From Marinomonas polaris DSM 16579 (GTDB taxonomy: Bacteria; Pseudomonadota; Gammaproteobacteria; Pseudomonadales; Marinomonadaceae): 64,000 nt of DNA. Positions 14,349 to 22,756 of the stretch are shown here, piece by piece. Location: NCBI RefSeq assembly GCF_900129155.1, contig NZ_FQVF01000009.1, positions 62,001 to 126,000 on the forward strand, read 5' to 3'. Position 1 is the first letter of the stretch; every line of letters starts with the position of its first letter. The translations under genes were made by a program, and so were the position numbers. The notes beneath the pieces were generated by a model. That model worked only from the letters and a program-made list of their open reading frames with translations. It did no database searches and was not told the DNA's origin.

Positions 14349-14984
14349 ATGAGTAAGACGCTAATTATTGGTGCCAGTGGTCAAGTTGGCCAATTGATAA
14401 CCAAGACACTTGTTGAGACGGAAGAGGATGTCCGTGCTTTGGTACGAGACAAATCTAAGTTGGATGATTTAAAAGACAGTGATCTAGAAATTGTCGAAGC
14501 GGATTTAGAAGGTGACTTTAGTCAGGCTTTTGATGGTATTGATAATGTGATTTTTGCTGCTGGTTCTGGTGGTTCAACAGGTGCTGATAAGACCTTGTTG
14601 ATTGATTTATGGGCGGCTAAAAAAGCTGTGGATTATGCAAAAGAAGCCAATGTTAAGCGGTTTATTATGGTCAGCAGTATTGGTGCTGATGATCCTGAGG
14701 CAATAGAGTCAGATATCAAGCCTTATTTGGTTGCTAAACATATGGCAGATCAATATTTGATGGCGTCAGGTGTGCCTTTTACTATTGTTCGTCCTGGCCC
14801 TTTAACGAATGATGAAGGCCAAGGAAAAATCACTATAAAAAGACCAAATAGCAGAGAGGAAATGGCGATTCCGCGTGCGGATGTTGCTAAATCGGTTTTA
14901 TTTATCCTAAGCAAGGATGACTTGAATGGTAAGATATTCGAGCTGTTTGGTGGTACTTATGATGTTGATAATGTTCTTGTCTAA
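14349..14984 (+). CDS. NAD(P)-binding atypical SDR protein
   Basis: 211 residues. The N-terminal TLIIGASGQVGQLI is the glycine-rich NAD(P) motif of atypical short-chain dehydrogenases of the NmrA/YwnB type; VSSIGADDP and IVRPGPLTN are also typical. The catalytic YxxxK is replaced by PYLVAKHMAD, which keeps Tyr and Lys. Substrate unknown; relatives may act as redox sensors or reductases. Start follows AAAAAGGAGG. Confidence 0.8.
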   Translation: MSKTLIIGASGQVGQLITKTLVETEEDVRALVRDKSKLDDLKDSDLEIVEADLEGDFSQAFDGIDNVIFAAGSGGSTGADKTLLIDLWAAKKAVDYAKEANVKRFIMVSSIGADDPEAIESDIKPYLVAKHMADQYLMASGVPFTIVRPGPLTNDEGQGKITIKRPNSREEMAIPRADVAKSVLFILSKDDLNGKIFELFGGTYDVDNVLV

Positions 14985-15008
14985 CAGCGTAGGCTTATTA
15001 GAATAGCC

Positions 15009-15067
15009 AAAAGAGCCCTAATGTGAAGTGACTCCGAATAGTTGGAAGACGACATTGGGGCTCTTTT
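15009..15067. terminator. Bidirectional terminator between SDR gene and csrA
   Basis: AAAAGAGCCCTAATGT and ACATTGGGGCTCTTTT pair across a long loop. A/T runs on both sides suit the convergent genes. Confidence 0.6.
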
Positions 15068-15128
15068 GTATTTGTTGCTTTTATTTGGATCTTTATTGAG
15101 CATTTAAGCTTCTCAGTAAATAAAATTG

Positions 15129-15341
15129 CTAAGCAGGTTGGTTTTCTTTGACCTGTTCGCTGTAAGTTTCCAGTAGTTTTTCTGCTTGAATACGTTTGTA
15201 AATTTCTTCACGATGAACGCTTATTTTTTGCGGGGCTTTGATGCCGATGCGAACTTGAGTGCCTTGTACTCCTAATACAGTGACTTCCGTATCATCGCCG
15301 ATATTAATGGTTTCACCGGGGTGTCGAGTAATGACTAGCAT
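15129..15341 (-). CDS. csrA: Carbon storage regulator CsrA
   Basis: 70 residues, starting [17 protein letters not shown], with [18 protein letters not shown]. These are the RNA-binding beta-strand residues of CsrA/RsmA, which controls translation and stability of many mRNAs for metabolism, motility and biofilm. The C-terminal ~20 residues extend the core slightly. A GGATAGGAATT stretch precedes the start. The gene stands alone. Confidence 0.95.
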   Translation of the reverse strand: MLVITRHPGETINIGDDTEVTVLGVQGTQVRIGIKAPQKISVHREEIYKRIQAEKLLETYSEQVKENQPA

Positions 15342-15476
15342 AATTCCTATCCTTTGGTTGTTGTCGACACTTTTAAAATACAGTTTATGTTGTCAGTGTG
15401 TCAACAGCTTAAAGCGTTTTCCTTGTTTAATAGGCCAAACGTTACGTTAGTATGAAGAAGGGAGGTTGTAAATAGT

Positions 15477-16127
15477 CTAAAACAAGATTCGGGCTTGGGT
15501 GACAACACCTATGACTGTTAGGTCATTGGGGACTTCAATTGGTCTATAGTTCGGGTTGAGTGGTGTTAGATAAGTTCGGCCAGCGTCGATGACTAATTTT
15601 TTAAATGTCACGTCTTTGCTGCCTGCTACTTTTGCGATGATCAAATCACCATTCTTGGCTGTTAAGCTAGGTTCAACCAGAATTAGGTAACCTTCGGGAA
15701 CGCTTGCGCCAGAAGGTGACATCATACTGTCTCCTATAACATTTAGCCAAAATGCTGATTTCGATGTGGATTCTGGTGTTTCTATCCAGTCAAATTTTCT
15801 TTCGTCTAATTCAGCAATATTCGGCCATTGAGCTGCTTGTTGCGTTGTAATTATAGGTCTTAAATTAGTTTCTAAGGATTGTGAAGAGCTGTTGTTATTG
15901 GTGTAGCTAGAAGCGCTTTCTCTTACTTCACTGGCTGTTCCCAGTAATAACCATTCTGCATCGCAATGTAATGCCTTGGCTAAATTGAGTAGCTTACGTG
16001 GATTTTGTGTTCTGCCGTCTTCAATTTTTTGCAGCGACTGTTGGGAGATGCCAACGTGCTTTGCTAACTCGGCTTGAGTCAGTCTTAAGTCAGTTCTTTT
16101 TTGTTTAACGCGTTCTGCAATAGTCAT
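15477..16127 (-). CDS. LexA/CI-like repressor, XRE plus S24 peptidase
   Basis: 216 residues. An N-terminal XRE helix-turn-helix (RLTQAELAKHVGISQQSL near 16-33) is joined by a Ser/Asn-rich linker to a C-terminal S24 peptidase domain with the catalytic Ser in VIGDSMMSP and the Lys in VTFKKLV. It should cut itself on RecA activation, like lambda CI. Divergent from a small Cro-like gene across a ~80-base region with paired operators, which makes a phage-type immunity switch. Confidence 0.88.
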   Translation of the reverse strand: MTIAERVKQKRTDLRLTQAELAKHVGISQQSLQKIEDGRTQNPRKLLNLAKALHCDAEWLLLGTASEVRESASSYTNNNSSSQSLETNLRPIITTQQAAQWPNIAELDERKFDWIETPESTSKSAFWLNVIGDSMMSPSGASVPEGYLILVEPSLTAKNGDLIIAKVAGSKDVTFKKLVIDAGRTYLTPLNPNYRPIEVPNDLTVIGVVTQARILF

Positions 16128-16149
16128 AAGCGAATAATTACAACTTTAT

Positions 16150-16188
16150 CTGTATTTGACAAACAATAAAAACTGTCATCAAATACAG
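16150..16188. promoter_or_regulatory. Paired operators between repressor and Cro-like gene
   Basis: CTGTATTTGACA (16150-16161) and the inverted TGTCATCAAATACAG (16174-16188). The first also contains a TTGACA -35-like hexamer pointing toward the Cro-like gene. Both are probably bound by the repressor. Confidence 0.6.
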
Positions 16189-16210
16189 TAAAGGTTGTTA
16201 AGGAGGTTAT

Positions 16211-16408
16211 ATGTCAGCCATTGCAAAAGCAGTCGAAATTGTAGGAAGCCAAACTGCACTCGCGCAAATTTTAGGAGTTAAACAAGCGCATGTCTGGAAT
16301 TGGTTACATATCCATAAGCGTTCACCTGCGAAATACATACGGCGTATCTCGTTGGCGACGGAAGGGGAGGTCAGTGAAAGTGATTTGCTTAGGGATCATG
16401 AGCTCTAG
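16211..16408 (+). CDS. Cro/YdaS-like DNA-binding protein
   Basis: 65 residues. IAKAVEIVGSQTALAQILG, KQAHVWNWL and SPAKYIRRIS fit YdaS/Cro-type phage regulators. It begins after AAGGAGG, divergent from the S24 repressor, and would compete for the shared operators. Confidence 0.8.
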   Translation: MSAIAKAVEIVGSQTALAQILGVKQAHVWNWLHIHKRSPAKYIRRISLATEGEVSESDLLRDHEL

Positions 16409-16484
16409 TTTGATGTTTGTTATAGGAGATTAATCTCTCGTCTTTACAAAAATTTGCTAGTTTATTCGCGTGCTTTAAAACATA

Positions 16485-16500
16485 CTGTACGAATATACAG
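16485..16500 (+). promoter_or_regulatory. SOS (LexA) box
   Basis: CTGTACGAATATACAG: CTGT-N8-ACAG as in the gammaproteobacterial LexA consensus. It ends 16 bases before the ATG of the UmuD-like gene, so LexA should block its transcription until DNA damage. Confidence 0.85.
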
Positions 16501-16516
16501 TTTGGGTGTTTTTACT

Positions 16517-16975
16517 ATGCGCGTTTCTTATCTTGGTACTTCTGAGTCGGCTGCTTTCATTGCGGCAAACAGTGTTCGAATTCCACTTTATTCTGAGCCA
16601 GTGAAACCTTCTGATCTCAGTAAGCAGCCTGAAGACAAGTCTGTGGATCTGAATGCTTTGTGTATTCCTAATCCTACAGCAACTTTTTTTGTGCGTGCTC
16701 AAGGTGAGCCGATGGAAAGAGAAGATATTCAAACAGGTGATGTACTGGTTGTGGACCGATCATTAACTGCGCGTCATGGAGACATTGTGATTGCATTTGA
16801 ACATGGAAAGATGGCGGTAATGACGTTGGAACTAAAACCAGACGTGCTGCTTCGTCCTAAGAACAAAGCTTACGCTGCAAAAAAAGTTACGCCAGTTGTT
16901 GAAAATGAAGTATCTAGTTTAGAAGTATTTGGTGTTGTAACGAGTGTGGTGCGTCAATTAGAGCGTGGTGAATAA
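16517..16975 (+). CDS. UmuD-like S24 protein lacking catalytic residues
   Basis: 152 residues from ATG 16517. The body aligns with UmuD: DLNALCIPNPTATFFVRAQG, GDVLVVDRSLTARHGDIVIA, EVFGVV. The catalytic Ser motif GDSM is GEPM (Ser to Pro), and the Lys of the VKKL segment is replaced (VMTL). There is no Cys-Gly or Ala-Gly cleavage site near the N-terminus. It should therefore be unable to cut itself, although the fold looks intact. No umuC follows. It could act as a UmuD-prime-like subunit or as a dominant partner for UmuD elsewhere. A LexA box precedes it. Confidence 0.8.
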   Translation: MRVSYLGTSESAAFIAANSVRIPLYSEPVKPSDLSKQPEDKSVDLNALCIPNPTATFFVRAQGEPMEREDIQTGDVLVVDRSLTARHGDIVIAFEHGKMAVMTLELKPDVLLRPKNKAYAAKKVTPVVENEVSSLEVFGVVTSVVRQLERGE

Positions 16976-16988
16976 CTTCGTTTTTGAT

Positions 16989-17046
16989 AGCTCTATCTAT
17001 TAGTTCTACTTCTAATAGTTCTATGTCTAGTAGTTCTATGCCTAAT
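16989..17046. repeat. 15-bp tandem repeat
   Basis: Units of the type AGTTCTATGTCTAGT repeated about four times between the UmuD-like gene and a terminator. No coding function seen. Confidence 0.7.
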
Positions 17047-17068
17047 AGATAATGTTAGTTAATAAAAA

Positions 17069-17099
17069 ACGCCTTTCACTACCTAATAATGAAAGGCGT
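17069..17099 (-). terminator. Terminator of DUF1127 operon
   Basis: ACGCCTTTCA and TGAAAGGCGT pair; read on the minus strand the stem is followed by TTTTTT. Confidence 0.75.
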
Positions 17100-17123
17100 C
17101 GTGGCCATCCGGCCTAGTGCTTT

Positions 17124-17155
17124 ACCGTCACCTTAGAGCCATCTAAGGTGACGGT
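17124..17155. terminator. Second hairpin after DUF1127 gene
   Basis: ACCGTCACCTTAGA and TCTAAGGTGACGGT are perfect complements with a four-base loop, five bases after the DUF1127 stop. It has no T run, so it may protect the 3' end of the message rather than terminate. Confidence 0.55.
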
Positions 17156-17159
17156 CTGG

Positions 17160-17375
17160 TCATCCGTCGCTCGGTTGTTCTCCTGGTGGTATTTGAGCTT
17201 TTCCTTTCAGATCACTTTCTAAGTCTTTGTTACCAGCTAATGGACGAATTTGTCCGTTATCGCGGTAGAAACCAATATCTTTTAAGCAATGGTCATCAAG
17301 CTGACGAAACAATTGATTGGTGCGACGAGCTTCAAAATATTCTTTAGCGGCGTTGAATAGGGCGATGATACTCAT
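17160..17375 (-). CDS. DUF1127 (YjiS-like) small protein
   Basis: 71 residues. ARRTNQLFRQLDDHCLKDIGF is the core of DUF1127 proteins, short basic-helix proteins linked in some bacteria to RNA turnover and stress or phosphate metabolism. The C-terminal tail is longer than usual and ends PGEQPSDG. It follows a 32-codon ORF on the same strand. Confidence 0.8.
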   Translation of the reverse strand: MSIIALFNAAKEYFEARRTNQLFRQLDDHCLKDIGFYRDNGQIRPLAGNKDLESDLKGKAQIPPGEQPSDG

Positions 17376-17463
17376 AAGTTTTCTCCAAAATAATAGTTTT
17401 GGCGGAACTTACGGGGTGATTTCTTACAGAGGTGACCGCGTAAATTCCGCGGTCAATGGTGTA

Positions 17464-17562
17464 TTACACAGGCATTGAACGCGTGGACAAAGTTTTGCGT
17501 ACTCGATTATTAATGCGAGTAGCCATAGGGGAAGTAGAATGATTTAGCGTATATGTAGTCAT
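17464..17562 (-). CDS. 32-residue small protein upstream of DUF1127
   Basis: Reads MTTYTLNHSTSPMATRIN, then NRVRKTLSTRSMPV and stop. AAGGAGAAGCAAG directly precedes the ATG, a strong ribosome site. Basic C-terminal half. No family recognised. It may form an operon with the DUF1127 gene 88 bases downstream. Confidence 0.6.
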   Translation of the reverse strand: MTTYTLNHSTSPMATRINNRVRKTLSTRSMPV

Positions 17563-17827
17563 CTTGCTTCTCCTTAACTTTGTGTTCTATTGGTTGCGTT
17601 ATGCATTGTGTAAATTTTGCTCTTTTTCGGGCTTTTTTATTGAGCCTTTTTTTGTGACTTATGTCAATCATTTATATTGATATATCTTTTATTTTTTTAC
17701 ATTACCAATGCCTTCATGATGTGAAAAAAACAGTTTGTTTGTAGCGGTATTGTCGGTGTTTTTTGCTGTACAATTCGTCGCGATTTTCTTGTCCTTTTTT
17801 GTAGTTAATAATGTAGTAAGTGACCCC

Positions 17828-18382
17828 ATGGCGACGAAAGCAACAATTTATAAAGCATCGGTTCAAGTGTCCGATATGGATAGAAACCATTACCAAAGTT
17901 ATGAATTGACCTTGGCATTACATCCTTCTGAAACTGAAGAACGCATGATGGTGCGTTTAGCGGCGTTTGCTTTATTGGCTGACGAGAAAGAAGGCGGCGA
18001 GCAATTAAGTTTCAGCAAAGGCATTAGTACCGAAGACGAACCAGATCTTTGGCAGAAAAATTACTCAGACGAAATTTTGCTTTGGGTAGAATTGGGTCAG
18101 CCTGACGAGAAGCGTTTACGTAAAGCTTGTGGTCGAGCTCAGAAAGTGATCGTCGTTAATTATAACGATAAGTCAGATATTTGGTGGGAACAAAACAAAG
18201 GCAAAAATAGTCGTTTTGATAACATGCGAGTATTGCAGTTCCGCGAATCTCAAGTTGAGGCGTTGGCGAAGATTTGTACTCGATCTATGCAATTGAACGT
18301 CACGATTCAAGATGGCGAAATGTGGATCTCTGGTGAGCTAGGCGAATGCGCAATGACGCCAATGTGGCGAGGCGAGCAATAA
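17828..18382 (+). CDS. yaeQ: YaeQ family protein
   Basis: 184 residues from ATG 17828, chosen because family members begin M-x-x-KATIYKA. LALHPSETEERMMVRLAAF, EDEPDLWQKN, WWEQNKGK and VTIQDGEMWIS match YaeQ of E. coli. YaeQ has a PD-(D/E)XK-like fold and unknown physiology; the E. coli protein was reported as a multicopy compensator of RfaH loss. The upstream ORF extension to 17735 is AT-rich and unlikely to be coding. Confidence 0.92.
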   Translation: MATKATIYKASVQVSDMDRNHYQSYELTLALHPSETEERMMVRLAAFALLADEKEGGEQLSFSKGISTEDEPDLWQKNYSDEILLWVELGQPDEKRLRKACGRAQKVIVVNYNDKSDIWWEQNKGKNSRFDNMRVLQFRESQVEALAKICTRSMQLNVTIQDGEMWISGELGECAMTPMWRGEQ

Positions 18383-18419
18383 GCTCACCTCGTTTCGGTC
18401 GATTGATTTGCTTTTTTAG

Positions 18420-19163
18420 CTAGGCTTTATGCAAGGTACGTTGAAACAAAGCCACCGCTTTGTTGTAGCATTCTAAGGCGAGAGCAGGGTCGTAACGATC
18501 GCCTCCGTCGCGCATGAAAGCGTGCTGGCCGTTGAATTCATGCCAAGTGAATAGGCGGTCAGTATCGATCAATTGCTGATAAATCTTCTGACGTCCTTCT
18601 GTTGATACATGAGGATCTTGTTTGCCCCATACCATCGTCAATTCCCCTTGAATTTCTTTCGTGCGAGTAAAAGAATCATTACCTTCGTCGCAAGGAATGG
18701 TATTCGAATGAATGTCTGTAGCGTATAAGCAGAAAGATGCTTGAATACGAGGGTTTAACGCCGCACGATAAGCCAAATGACCGCCCAAGCAAACGCCCAT
18801 GGAACCAAATTGACCAGTGCAATAATCTTGCTGTTCGAAATATTCGAGCATAGCTACAGTATCGCTGTCATGAGCTTCTAGTGTTTTAGTGAATTTGTCT
18901 GCGTTGCCTTTGTCTTTGCCTTCATCGTCATAGCCTAATACTGTGCCGATTGAGTTAAGTTCATGAAACACTTCTGGCACAATAACCACAAAACCATGAC
19001 CAGCCATTATGGCGGCAGAGCGTGCAATCGGTGCGGTTTGTTGGAAAATTTCAGAATAAAAGAATATACAAGGAAAGCGACCTTCGGCCTGAGGACGATA
19101 AACGGTGCAGCGCATGGTGCCTGTTGGCGTGTTAATATCTTGATCGTGACGTTGAATGATCAT
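18420..19163 (-). CDS. Dienelactone hydrolase family protein
   Basis: 247 residues, alpha/beta hydrolase. The Cys nucleophile lies in GVCLGGHLA near residue 124, Asp in WGKQDPHV near 192 and His in NGQHAF near 224: the DLH triad. Members hydrolyse dienelactone or other esters in the cytoplasm. No chlorocatechol genes are nearby, so the substrate is open. Confidence 0.88.
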   Translation of the reverse strand: MIIQRHDQDINTPTGTMRCTVYRPQAEGRFPCIFFYSEIFQQTAPIARSAAIMAGHGFVVIVPEVFHELNSIGTVLGYDDEGKDKGNADKFTKTLEAHDSDTVAMLEYFEQQDYCTGQFGSMGVCLGGHLAYRAALNPRIQASFCLYATDIHSNTIPCDEGNDSFTRTKEIQGELTMVWGKQDPHVSTEGRQKIYQQLIDTDRLFTWHEFNGQHAFMRDGGDRYDPALALECYNKAVALFQRTLHKA

Positions 19164-19304
19164 GGTTTTCCTTAAGGCGATTCGTAATTTTCCTACATGA
19201 TATTCGACTCAACCGCGATGAGCCAGCCACAAAGCTCTCAAATATACACAAAAGTTCTCAATTAGACACAAAAGCCAAATTTAACTAACGAGTAGAAAGA
19301 ACCC

Positions 19305-20447
19305 GTGCGAATTTTATTGATCAGTGCCTACGAAGCCAGCAGCCATAAAGCTTGGGCAAATACCTTGATGAATGGCTTAAGTCAGCATGACTGGAGTTAT
19401 TTGTCTTTGCCTGCTCGGCATTTTGCATGGCGTATTCGTGGTAATGCCATGAGTTTTGCTTTTGACCCGAAATTTAAGCCGATACTGGAAAAGCCTTATG
19501 ACTTGGTTATTGCCACGTCAATGACGGATTGTGTTGGTCTGAAAGCCTTTTGTCCTGATCTGCAAAACCTACCTTGGTTGCTATATTTCCATGAAAACCA
19601 ATTTGCCTATCCTGCGAGTGACAAACAGCAAGGCCTTATCGAAATGCAGATGGTTACTTTGTACAGTGCCTTGGCGGCTGATTTGTGTGTATTTAACAGT
19701 CAATTTAACAAAGCCTCGTTCTTTGCTGGTGCTCGAGCCTTGTTAAAAAAACTGCCTGATTACGTCTCACCAGATTGGCTAAATGATACTGAAGCAAAAG
19801 CTCAAGTTCTTCCAGTGCCTTTGGATATGCCTGTTTCTGTGGAGGCTTTGGTTTCGGCAGAAGAAAGCACGAACTCGAAATCACAACCAGAGCGAATAAA
19901 GTTAGTTTGGTCGGCACGTTGGGAATTCGACAAAGGGCCAGATCGACTGCTGGCTATTTTAGAAGAATTAGAACATCGCAAACTAGATTACGAAATTGCC
20001 ATTTTAGGCGAGCAATTTCGTTCCACGCCAAAAGAATTTAATCAGATTCAAGCCCAATTTTCCCATCGTATTAGCCAGTTCGGTTTCGCACCAAGTCGAG
20101 CGGATTATCTGCGCTTTCTTTCATCATCAGACATTGTGCTCTCTACCGCTTTACATGAATTCCAAGGTCTTGCGGTACTAGAGGCGGTTACTCTTGGTTG
20201 TGTGCCAGTGTTACCAAATCGGCAGGTTTACCCAGAGCTGTTCGGCAAATACCAGAACGAAAAACAATACCTTTATCAAAGTGATCTAAGCAACATACAG
20301 CAAGAAGCAAAAAACGCAGTGGATTTGATTCAATATATTGTTGCAAATGATGTAAAAGCCCCAAATGTGAGCCAGTATCAAGCTAAAAATTTACTGGTGA
20401 AGTATGACGAACTGGTTGAAAAGAAGGGTAGTTCTACTCGTCTATAA
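19305..20447 (+). CDS. tRNA-queuosine mannosyltransferase-like (DUF3524)
   Basis: 380 residues, GT-B glycosyltransferase. The N-terminal ISAYEASSHKAWANTL, SLPARHFAWRIRGNA and WLLYFHENQFAYP are hallmarks of the DUF3524/GTDC1 family, whose animal member adds mannose to queuosine in tRNA-Asp. The C-terminal half has LVWSARWEFDKGPD and STALHEFQGLAVLEA as donor-binding motifs. GTG start. Bacterial members are usually annotated as such, but the substrate is inferred from the family. Confidence 0.82.
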   Translation: MRILLISAYEASSHKAWANTLMNGLSQHDWSYLSLPARHFAWRIRGNAMSFAFDPKFKPILEKPYDLVIATSMTDCVGLKAFCPDLQNLPWLLYFHENQFAYPASDKQQGLIEMQMVTLYSALAADLCVFNSQFNKASFFAGARALLKKLPDYVSPDWLNDTEAKAQVLPVPLDMPVSVEALVSAEESTNSKSQPERIKLVWSARWEFDKGPDRLLAILEELEHRKLDYEIAILGEQFRSTPKEFNQIQAQFSHRISQFGFAPSRADYLRFLSSSDIVLSTALHEFQGLAVLEAVTLGCVPVLPNRQVYPELFGKYQNEKQYLYQSDLSNIQQEAKNAVDLIQYIVANDVKAPNVSQYQAKNLLVKYDELVEKKGSSTRL

Positions 20448-20781
20448 GAGTTCTGATATGGCGTTAGGATAAAACTTTATTGGTTGCGCAATTTTCATGC
20501 TATGTATAGACAACCTTTCTTTTGTTACTTTTATTCAAATTTCTTTTTCCTATAAGTACGCCTATCTATTTTGGATTGATATGATTCAAAATAGCGCATA
20601 AGTCTTTATGTTGCGCTTATTCTGTGCGATATTTGCTCTGTTAGCGTTGAAAAATAAAAACAAACTTATCTTAATCTCAAGTGAATAGGCTTTATTGCGA
20701 TATTTTAATATGTATATACATGTTGGTATGTATGTTGCTATTTATCTTGTGATTAATAACGTTCTCATAGGAAGTCCTCAT
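20448..20781. other. Gene-free stretch
   Basis: No gene seen. AATAGCGCATAAG (about 20591) and GCGCTTATTCTGTGCGATATT form a loose inverted repeat of unknown role. The ORF extending back from the YjiH-like gene to 20695 lacks a ribosome site. Confidence 0.4.
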
Positions 20782-22101
20782 ATGAATGCTACAGATTCAA
20801 AGTCCGGAGTTGTGTCTCCGTTGTCTCTTCTTAAACTCATTGCTTATAGTTGTATTGGTATTTTTGTCTTTTTCATTCCGATCAGTATTGGTGGAAAAGA
20901 AACGATCCCGCTTGATCATATTGTGTCGTGGCTTAGAAATGATTACGGTCAAATGGCCGAGGTTTACGCTATTTTGGTAGTCTTAGCCGGTGGTGCTTAT
21001 CCTTTTATTTCGGGTAACTGGCGTACAAGTAAAACTCAAACCGTGTTGTCTATTTTTAAAGTGTTGGGTGTTGTTACTGCTGTAATGGCATTTTTCTCGG
21101 TTGGTCCGGCTTTCTTATTCGAGAAAGATATGTTGCCTTTCTTGTTCAGTAAGTTGGTTGTACCTGTTGGTTTGATCGTGCCTATTGGTGCGGTATTCCT
21201 CGCATTTTTGATTGGTTACGGGCTGCTTGAATTTGCAGGTGTGCTTTTACAGCCGATTATGAAGCCGTTGTTTAAGACGCCGGGTAAGTCTGCGATTGAT
21301 GCGGTTGCATCGTTTGTAGGCAGTTATTCTATTGGTTTATTGATTACCAACCGAGTTTATAAGTCTGGTCAATATTCCGCGAAAGAAGCGGCGATTATTG
21401 CTACTGGCTTTTCCACTGTGTCTGCGACTTTCATGGTGATTGTGGCGAAAACATTGGGTTTGATGGATGTTTGGAACGTATTTTTCTGGGCAACCTTGTT
21501 GATTACCTTTGTGGTAACGGCAATCACTGTACGACTTTTCCCGCTTAGCAAAATGGATGACACAGCAGAAAGTCGTGAAGTGGAAAAGTTCCAGCATTCT
21601 CGTTTCAAACAGGCTGCCTTAGAAGGGCTTGAAGTTGCGAGCAATGCAAATCCACTTGCTCGTAATATTCTGCAAAACATCAAAGAAGGCATGTTAATGG
21701 CAATGAGTATTTTGCCTTCTATCATGTCTGTCGGTTTGTGTGGTTTGTTATTGGCGAAATACACACCAGTGTTTGAATGGATTGGTTACCTGTTTTACCC
21801 ATTCGCGTGGATCGCACAATTGCCTGATCCAATGATGGTTGCTACCGCGTCGGCTACTGGTTTAGCGGAAATGTTCTTGCCAGCTTTGATCGCAGCGAAA
21901 AGCGTATTTGTTGTTAAGTTTGTGGTTGGTGTAGTGTCTATCTCATCGATACTTTTCTTCTCCGCATCGATCCCTTGTATTTTGTCGACCGAGATTCCGT
22001 TGAATATTAAGCAAATGTTGATCGTGTGGTATCAACGTGTGGCCTTGACGATTCTGATTGCCTCACCAGTGGCGTTTTGGGCGGAGCAATTTATTAAGTA
22101 A
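20782..22101 (+). CDS. YjiH-like membrane protein, nucleoside-recognition domain
   Basis: 439 residues from ATG 20782 (AGGAAG upstream). About 10-11 hydrophobic helices; DAVASFVGSYSIGLLITNRV and ATGFSTVSATFMVIVAKTLG are the conserved Gate/nucleoside-recognition segment of the YjiH family. Inner-membrane protein, probably a transporter; the substrate is unknown. Confidence 0.85.
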   Translation: MNATDSKSGVVSPLSLLKLIAYSCIGIFVFFIPISIGGKETIPLDHIVSWLRNDYGQMAEVYAILVVLAGGAYPFISGNWRTSKTQTVLSIFKVLGVVTAVMAFFSVGPAFLFEKDMLPFLFSKLVVPVGLIVPIGAVFLAFLIGYGLLEFAGVLLQPIMKPLFKTPGKSAIDAVASFVGSYSIGLLITNRVYKSGQYSAKEAAIIATGFSTVSATFMVIVAKTLGLMDVWNVFFWATLLITFVVTAITVRLFPLSKMDDTAESREVEKFQHSRFKQAALEGLEVASNANPLARNILQNIKEGMLMAMSILPSIMSVGLCGLLLAKYTPVFEWIGYLFYPFAWIAQLPDPMMVATASATGLAEMFLPALIAAKSVFVVKFVVGVVSISSILFFSASIPCILSTEIPLNIKQMLIVWYQRVALTILIASPVAFWAEQFIK

Positions 22102-22261
22102 AGACTTAACCGAAAAAAGCGAAATAAAACACACTGATTTGACTCCATTTCATCAATTTGGTGTGTTTTATTCTTTCTTGCAAAATGTCGAATTTCTTCA
22201 ATTAATACAGGTCCGCAGTCGTTAGGATTGAGCTTCAAATTTATTCTTTGGAGGTCTCAAT

Positions 22262-22717
22262 ATGCTAAAACGCATCAACTATTATGCCGCTGCACCACAA
22301 GCGTTCGAGCTTTTATTTAAGCAGGAAGAAATCTTAGGTAAGCAATTCACAGAAATACCAAGCCTAGGTAAGGCTATCTTGGAGCTAGTGAAGCTTCGTG
22401 TATCACAGATAAACCAATGTGCCTTTTGTTTGGATATGCATAGCACGCAAGCATTCGAAATGGGTGAAACGCACGAGCGAATGATTGCCTTGAGTGCGTG
22501 GCAAGATTCTCTACTATTTTCAGAGCAAGAACGTCAGGCTTTAGCTTGGGCGGAGCATCTTGTTTTTGGTCATTCAGTTGATGATGCTCATTACGAAGAA
22601 ATGCTAGCCAATTTTGGGAAATCTGGATTAACCTATTTAACCATTGCTATAAATGCTATTTCTAGTTGGAATCGAATTGTAAAAGTCTTTAAACCTGAGG
22701 TTGGCAGTTTTCGCTAG
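22262..22717 (+). CDS. Carboxymuconolactone decarboxylase/AhpD-like protein
   Basis: 151 residues. CAFCLDMHSTQA near residue 59 is the CxxC...H motif of AhpD-type alkylhydroperoxidases, and the FKPEVG end fits the family. It probably works in peroxide or thiol redox chemistry. GGAGG precedes the start. An AraC-type gene follows after 39 bases. Confidence 0.87.
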   Translation: MLKRINYYAAAPQAFELLFKQEEILGKQFTEIPSLGKAILELVKLRVSQINQCAFCLDMHSTQAFEMGETHERMIALSAWQDSLLFSEQERQALAWAEHLVFGHSVDDAHYEEMLANFGKSGLTYLTIAINAISSWNRIVKVFKPEVGSFR

Positions 22718-22756
22718 ATAAGCCGTTTCCGCTCACCAGTAAGTTAGAGGATTAAC

